Positions 58,387 through 64,000 of a DNA stretch of 64,000 nucleotides are shown here, in pieces. This DNA is from Megalopta genalis (Eukaryota > Arthropoda > Insecta > Hymenoptera > Halictidae), in NCBI RefSeq assembly GCF_051020955.1, contig NC_135018.1:3150501-3214500 (forward strand). Reading direction: 5' to 3'. The notes under the pieces were generated by a model. It had not been told where the DNA came from and made no database searches. It was given only the letters and a program-made list of their open reading frames with translations. Made by a program: the position numbers and the translations under genes. Each line of letters opens with the position of its first letter. Position 1 is the first letter of the stretch.

Positions 58387-59232
58387 TTTTATATATTCTT
58401 TTATATATTTTAGTAACAATTATAATTATAATTCTGAATTTGAAAGCACACTGTAATTACCTTATCGATAAAATTTATCTCGTTATTCACTAAAAAACCA
58501 AAAAACTGTCGAAATGAAAATATCACTGACCCGAAACGTCTTCTTTCTGTTGCACCTGTCATCCCGCGTAATAAATGAATTAATTCTGCTGCGTATTGCA
58601 TAAGGTTGTATGATTACATGCCATAGACGACGCTAAGATTAATACTGTAATAACACAGGAGATGCTGTTCCACGCCGACTGTGATGGCATCGAATTACCA
58701 TCGGCTATCACGATTTTTGTTCGTGAAATTAATCTTCAAAGCGTTGCTCAGTGAAACCCGTTTTGCAAGTCATTGCCTGGTTACAAGTGCACATTATGCA
58801 GCCATTGTGTACGAGCTCAGTCAGTCTCGTGCGCTTAAGTATGGCCTCCCGTTACGGAATTCCACGAAAAATCAGCCGTTTCGTAATTTTCGTTCTTTCC
58901 GTGCATCGACGCGAGATTTTTTTTCTCATTTCGCTGCGTCTGTTTCTTTTTTTTATCGTTAAAGCATGCGCGATGCATACCGTGCGTATACTGTGCATTA
59001 TAGATGCATTATAAATGCATTTTTCTTTTTATATCGGATTACTCTCCTTCGGTCTGCCATATTCGGATCAAATAGTCGCGTTTTAACAGAATTTAATGAA
59101 CGCAAATTGAACGATTTTTTGGCCCTGCGAAGCCAGTGAATAATATTAATTTTAAATTACGTAAATTAAACACATTTTTAATTACATAAATTTTCAACTC
59201 AATCGATGACTTGTGACTTGTGTATCGCACGA
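58386..59232. other. Intergenic DNA, no gene seen
   Basis: Frames at 58,681-58,962 and 58,751-59,014 (plus) overlap and have no recognisable features. Confidence 0.45.
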
Positions 59233-59326
59233 AACTGGACATTATTCGAATCGTTTCCAATAGATATTTATCCGAACGAATATTTTGTAATCGAACGTTT
59301 TATTTCAGTAATGCAATTCTGCATGC
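59233..59326. mobile_element. hAT-like end fragment (actggacattattcgaatcg)
   Basis: Similar to the left ends at 34,361 and 29,409 over about 80 bp, including atatttatccgaacgaata. It is cut off by the neighbouring MITE fragment. Confidence 0.5.
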
Positions 59327-59652
59327 AATTTGAAGTAACTTTTTCCTTGGCGAAAATGCAATCCGCGACTTCGTTCACGAGTTATAAACGAAAAACGCTG
59401 ACCAATGAGTGGCGAGCTCGCCTAGCGCTAGGCGACCGAGCCAACGAGCGCACGAAGCCCAGTTCCGCTGATTGGCTCGGCCGTTAGGGGCCGCCAGACG
59501 CGCTTGCCTCTGATTGGTCCACGTTTTTCGCTAATAACTCGTAAACGAAGCCGCGGATCGCATTTTCGCTAAGGAAAAAGTTGCTTCAAATTGCCTCAGG
59601 AATCCCTCGGGAATTTCCAGATGGCGAGACATTCTTGGGACACCCTCTATAT
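59327..59652. mobile_element. ACAGGGTGTCCC-family palindromic MITE, left end missing
   Basis: The left arm begins inside the TIR (caatttgaagtaactttttcc). The centre has the motif gcgcacgaagcccagttccg, shared with the copy at 6.7 kb. The right arm is complete to gggacaccctctata. Confidence 0.8.
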
Positions 59653-60327
59653 AGCGCCATGCCGGCAGTCCAAAGATTGATGCAGAAGTTCGAGTTAATT
59701 CGGTGTTTGCGTGGCGGCGATCTTCGAAAAATCGATCTTTTGTCTGCACAGAGATAGTCTCGGGTGGTCAACCTTCAAAATCGTAGAAAGCCGAGGAGGC
59801 GTTTCTCGAATGGTGTCTCCTGGCACGGTGTCAATATACGTGTCGTACGGCGCGCGACCGTAGATTTAGAGCGGCCGAGCCGAAGTAAGACGTAAAGGCG
59901 CGTGTACGGCCGCTCGAAACAGGTGACTGCCGTCTATGGTTCGAGTGAATAATTAATCGGCCGTCTAAATACGGTGCACGAGGCGAAAGACTTACCTTCT
60001 CGACGACTGTGACTCCGCGCGGCTAATTAAAGACCGGCGAATATCGGCCAGCGAAGAACAGACCTCGAGGGGAGGCCCTGTTCCACGATTTCGAGACGCT
60101 TTCTTCGGATCCCGTTCAAGTTAGCACATTCGAAATTACATTGTTCGAAGCATCGCTTCAGATCGCTTCACTTTCGCATATTTTATTTTATTTTGTATGA
60201 ATTGCTTTTTTTTGCATTTTTGCAGTGACATTATTTCAAATATTATTTTTTACTCCCTATTGTCGCACTTTCTGCGCGAAACAAGTATGCGCGGCGCTGT
60301 GCTCTCGAATAGCCTCTTATTTTTTCA
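59653..60327. other. Intergenic DNA, no gene seen
   Basis: Moderately GC-rich at 59,800-60,110. No recognised gene. Confidence 0.45.
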
Positions 60328-60332
60328 ATTAT

Positions 60333-61148
60333 TGTTCCGTCACGTAGAACCTCCCGCAGACCTCTCTCGTGAAGGGTTTATGGCACGGACCAGCGTGGGT
60401 CATCTGAGGAGACGGAGACCTTTTTGGCAGCTGCCGAACATCCGGGCAGTGTCTCCGTCTTTTCTAATGATCGCGACGTGTCATAAATCCTAAAGGCCCG
60501 AAAAAACCTCCCTCAAAAACACTTGAGATTTTTGAACGTGTCTTGGGAAAGTTAGTCCCAACCGTCGCGGGGATGACATCTCAAGGCCCGGAGGACCTCC
60601 CCAACCACGCAATTACGTGTCGCACCCCTCTTCAAGACAAGGCCCGTGCAGGACGGTACGAGAGGGTGGTGACGAAACGTTCGGAGGACGCTGATTGGGA
60701 AATCGTAATTTTCGAGAAAACCAATCAGCGCATCCAGGCATGGAGGTGAAGGTTCCTTCAAGAATCTCAAGTGGGGAAAACGGGTATAAAAAACGCGAGC
60801 AGTCGAGGCAAAAAATATTCAGTCGTAATATTCAGTCGTAATTCAATCCGAGTAGTGGTTCAAGAGTGGTTCGGTAGTTTTCAAGCAATATTACTATACA
60901 TTCTCGATAACGGAGTCTCACCCGTGCGTCGAACAGTCTCAATCGTTCGGAGACTCACTCGTCGCAACCGGAGATTCATTCGACTCGGGAATTCAATCGA
61001 TCATCCACTCTAAATCGGTCAATCGGACCGATAACCACTTCAAAACCGACGCGTCTTCAGATAAGTGAAGCCCGGGCCTTACAACCCCGGTAGGGTTGAC
61101 GTTCGATCCCCGCGCGTCAAAAAGGCGTCGTAAAACCACGGCGCTACA
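60333..61148 (+). mobile_element. Probable solo LTR, 816 bp
   Basis: It begins TGTTCCGTC and ends GGCGCTACA (TG...CA with TGT/ACA ends). ATTAT lies on both sides (60,328-60,332 and 61,149-61,153), a 5-bp target duplication, although the right copy is in an ATT-rich stretch. Inside, TATAAAAA (60,785-60,792) is followed by initiator-like TCAGTC, as expected for an LTR promoter. No internal retroelement coding sequence is present, so it is read as a solo LTR left by recombination. Family (gypsy or BEL) undecided. Confidence 0.6.
60785..60824 (+). promoter_or_regulatory. TATA box and initiator of the LTR
   Basis: TATAAAAA at 60,785 and TCAGTC at 60,819-60,824, the arthropod initiator consensus, about 35 bp downstream. 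A second TCAGTC follows 12 bp later. Confidence 0.5.
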
Positions 61149-61202
61149 ATTATTATTATTGCTAATATTAGTATTATTGCTATAGTATTATTGTTAAGGT
61201 AT
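61149..61202. repeat. Short ATT-rich simple sequence
   Basis: ATTATTATTGCTAATATTAG and related units. A piece (ttgttaaggt) recurs at 61,388. Confidence 0.7.
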
Positions 61203-61376
61203 AAATATGCATTAAATATGGCGGCTGAAACGTATTGCGGATAGATTGCGTACAAAAATGGACAATTTGGGAAGAGGAGATAGGATTATTCGAGTCTCGC
61301 GGTTTATTTTTATAATTATAAATTGTCCACAATTATAAGAACGAGCCCAAATTATCCATTTTAGTGGACAATTATT
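61203..61376 (-). mobile_element. Truncated composite: block B start joined to a pogo-like MITE
   Basis: Read on the minus strand, a MITE fragment ends in the same junction (tacgcaatctatccgcaatacg) seen in the tandem arrays, then enters block B as far as atgcatattt. The left arm has lost its terminal 40 bp. Confidence 0.7.
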
Positions 61377-62150
61377 GTTATAGTATTATTGTTAAGGTGA
61401 AAGGAAAACATTTTTTCTCGATTTTATAGTTTTTATTCGAATCGTTTCAGTGTTTGGAAATTGAAAAATATTTATATTACGTAAAAGCGTGGACGCGAAA
61501 TTTTAAAAGATCGTTTCCAGACCGTGTCACGTGACTAGTCTCGCTTTAAAAATTAGGCGGAAGAATACTGACAAATTGGAATTTCAGTGTTTCAATATAC
61601 TCGATAAATAATATACTCATTAAAATAATTTTGATTCGCAAAGCTCAATACAGTCGTTGTTGGATGGTTTATATATAATTCAGATCTTCCGAAAGGCATT
61701 TTTTAAAGTTTCGTTCTTGGCTCAGAAGTTAAAAAACGAGAGCTTTTTTTATTTTTTCTGTCATTCCAAGTAATAGCAAAATTTAAAAAAAAATAGAAAT
61801 ATTTTAGTCATCGTTTAGCAGACTAGTCTCTCCATCGTCTAAAACAAATCCAAGTAGTTTAGTTCAGTTTGAAAAATGTTATCGCGTTCTAAAAAACGTT
61901 TCTTAACTTTTGTCTGCAAGCGTGCATCGGCTGCGCTCGGGTTCAGTGGAATACGCAAGCATTGGTCAGACGTTGCGCCTGTATTCTTTATCGCATCGAC
62001 TGTCTCGATGGATTTTGTACGTGCAATTTGAAGTTGCGTTACCTCGTCGAACAAAGTTACATTAGCTCTGCTTAATTTAAGATGATTCTATGACTATATT
62101 AAACTTAATAAAATCAATTGGTAGATGTCTTTTCGAGAAAATTCAGAACT
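61377..62150. repeat. Intergenic DNA with a diverged dispersed repeat
   Basis: 61,693-61,905 is similar to 17,602-17,810. No gene. The 71-codon minus frame at 61,839-62,054 is unrecognised. Confidence 0.5.
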
Positions 62151-62152
62151 TA

Positions 62153-63058
62153 CAGTAATGTCTCCCTTACTGACGCTCAGATTGTCCACTGAAATGGACA
62201 ATTTGGGAAGAGGAGATACGATTATTTGAGCCCTGCGGCTCGTTTTTATACTTGTTAACAATTCGTAACTATAAAAACGAGTCGCAAGGCTCGAATAATC
62301 ATATCTGCTCTTCCCAAATTGTCTACAGTAATGTCTCCCTTACTGACGCTCAGATTGTCCACTAAAATGGATAATTTGGGCTTGTTCTTATAATTGTGGA
62401 CAATTTATAACTATAAAAATAAACCGCGAGACTCGAATAATCGTATCTCCTCTTCCCAAATTGTCCATTTTTGTGCGCAATCTATCCGCGATACGTTTCA
62501 GCCGCCATATTTAATGCATATTTATACAGTGTGTTCGGAAAATCATGGTACAACCGGTAATAGGGTGATTCCACGTGCAAAACTAAGTCGAGAAAAAGGA
62601 ATAACATTTTCTTATTTAAGGCTCCATTTTCGAGAAAAATTAGCTTGAAAGAGCAATACAGTAATGACTCCCTTACTGACGCTCAGATTGTCCACTGAAA
62701 TGGATAATTTGGGAAAAGGAGATACGATCGTTCGAGCCTTTAGCTCGTTTTTATATTTGTTGAACATTGATAACTATAAAAACGAGTCGCAAGACTTGAA
62801 TAATCATATCTCCTCTTCCCAAATTGTCTACAGTAATGTCTCCCTTACCGACACTTGGATTGTCCACTAAAATGGATAATTTGGGCTCGTTCTTATAATT
62901 GTGGACAATTTATAACTATAAAAATAAACCGCGAGACTCGAATAATCGTATCTCCTATTCCCAAATTTTCCATTTTTGTGGTCAATCTAGGCGTCAATTA
63001 GAGAGACATTGCTGTATTTCTGTGGACAATCTGAGCGTCAATTAGAGAGACGTTACTG
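62153..63058. repeat. Tandem array of composite pogo-like MITE (array 3)
   Basis: Left ends at 62,153, 62,326, 62,659 and 62,831. The unit from 62,326 carries block B; the others are short units of about 173 bp ending cccaaattgtcta. The last one runs into two consecutive right TIRs, ending at about 63,015 and 63,058. Two units have the same internal deletion (ggataatttgggcttgttc / gggctcgttc). Confidence 0.88.
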
Positions 63059-63060
63059 TA

Positions 63061-63756
63061 TCCGGTAGTTTTCGATGACAATCGATGACAACGAAAAAGA
63101 TGATCCCGAAAACGATATTTGCCGATCTAGACCAGCGATTGGTCGCTCTATGAATCCTAATAAAATCCATCCTGGTTCGAAATTACAGCCGATCGATATC
63201 GATCGTGCGATCGCGACTGGGTCACGGAGTAATTTCGAAGTTCCCTCGTTTTCTTTCTTTTTCAAAAGCTGTTCGCCCTTGCGGAGGCGTCCGAGTGCTC
63301 CTTTTTACCGGCGTAATCTAACCGTAGCAACTTCAACTCTCTCTCTCTCTTTCCCTCTCTCGATTACTCGCTAGTTCTCCCGGCTCCGTGCCGCTCGCGG
63401 ACTAAGTGCAATTTGCGGAATTGCAGTTTTCATTCGAAGGCGGAAAGTACGGATGTACATAGTCGCGCGAGCGCGCGCGCGCGCCTCGCAGCGCCGCTCG
63501 TCCGACTCTGCGAACATTAATCGGATTTACCGCGGAACTTGTCATTTAACTTCGCTCGACACCGAACACTTCACTTATTGTCTTTGAACACTTTGACCGT
63601 CGCGCGAGTCGCATACGGGGCGCATGGAGAATCCCGGCGCAATGTACGCGTAGCGAGTTTTTGCCGTTTTGTCCTAGCTCTGTCCCGAGTTGGCGACGAT
63701 AAAGTGCCGTATCGATGCTCCAATTACTTCACCGTATTATCACATCGTATTATCTC
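63061..63756. promoter_or_regulatory. Intergenic DNA, GC/CpG-rich in the right half
   Basis: The right part (63,380-63,720) is CpG-rich, with (GC)n at 63,466-63,483. The frames at 63,075-63,374 and 63,539-63,763 are unrecognised. A promoter is possible but not shown. Confidence 0.25.
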
Positions 63757-63759
63757 ATT

Positions 63760-64000
63760 TTAACCCTTTCGCTACTACGGGCCACTATAGTGGCCCTCCA
63801 TAAGATGTCACTGAGGTACTACGGGCCACTATAGTGGCCTTTCGTATGATGCCACTGAGGTACTACGGGCCACTATAGTGGCCTTTCATAAGATGCCACT
63901 GAGGTACTATGGGCCACTATAGTGGCCTTTCGTATGATGCCACTGAGGTACTACGGGCCACTATAGTGGCCTTTCGTATGATGCCACTGAGGTACTACGG
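63760..64000. mobile_element. TTAA-element terminus with five 44-bp palindromic repeats, runs off the window
   Basis: TTAACCCTTTCGCTACTACG at 63,760 leads into the 18-bp palindrome GGGCCACTATAGTGGCCC (63,779-63,796). The core GCCACTATAGTGGC begins at 63,781, 63,825, 63,869, 63,913 and 63,957, exactly 44 bp apart. The core is identical to that of the element at 6,355. The other end lies outside the window. Confidence 0.75.

Noticed and set aside
61072..61140. tRNA-like gttcgatccccgcgcg near the end of the LTR
   Set aside because: The TTCGATC loop lacks a pairing T stem and the upstream part does not fold as a tRNA; it is better explained as the 3' part of the LTR.

Overview
This is a eukaryotic, almost certainly insect, intergenic window, and I cannot identify a complete protein-coding gene in it. 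The sequence is very AT-rich with sharp GC- and CpG-rich islands. It is crowded with microsatellites, tandem satellites and small terminal-inverted-repeat (TIR) transposons of the Tc1/mariner (TA target), hAT (8-bp target) and piggyBac-like (TTAA target) kinds. That mix fits Hymenoptera (bee, ant or wasp) best, but the assignment is inference; no species-diagnostic gene is present. Most open reading frames are by-products of repeats or GC-rich DNA. The only recognisable protein is the C-terminal part of a mariner transposase near 18.4-18.8 kb.

Layout. 0-3.3 kb: AT-rich DNA, a GC island (1.57-2.05 kb), then a tandem array of a composite pogo-like MITE. 3.3-9.6 kb: mostly single-copy DNA, with a TTAA MITE holding a second palindromic MITE (6.36-6.99 kb). 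9.6-15.3 kb: a MITE, pentamer and hexamer microsatellites, an exon-like island (11.9-12.24 kb), and a satellite with a 716-bp higher-order repeat (12.4-15.3 kb). 16-19.7 kb: MITE fragments and a three-level nest (hAT containing mariner containing a TTAA element). 19.7-21.6 kb: GC-rich, promoter-like, with a consensus splice donor at 20,886. 21.6-24.1 kb: a second composite-MITE array. 24-32.5 kb: microsatellites, a 138-bp and a 345-bp tandem repeat, a TTAA-type terminus with 44-bp palindromic repeats, and hAT-like debris. 34.4-36.7 kb: hAT MITE, GC island, TTAA MITE. 37.6-40.1 kb: an inverted duplication around a GC-rich core. 40.7-46.5 kb: minisatellites, a TTAA MITE (42.75-43.45 kb), a 126-bp satellite and a decayed TTAA terminus. 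47.6-49.3 kb: a 1.68-kb palindrome centred on a TTAA MITE. 50.4-51.1 kb: CT-rich minisatellite. 52.6-53.6 kb: an array of palindromes each preceded by TTAA. 54.7-57.6 kb: a hairpin MITE and another long palindrome. 59-61.4 kb: hAT and TA-MITE fragments and a probable 816-bp solo LTR. 62.1-63.1 kb: a third composite-MITE array. 63.76 kb to the end: another TTAA terminus with five 44-bp palindromic repeats.

The most interesting signal is shared geometry rather than shared sequence. Several TTAA-element ends whose sequences differ carry a palindrome centred 27.5-28.5 bp from the first base of TTAA, and in most of them the palindrome-bearing unit repeats at 44-bp spacing. The same rule also exposes two decayed ends (TTGA for TTAA) and an array of eight reiterated ends at 52.6-53.6 kb. 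This looks like a common subterminal binding architecture of a piggyBac-like group, which I have not seen described.
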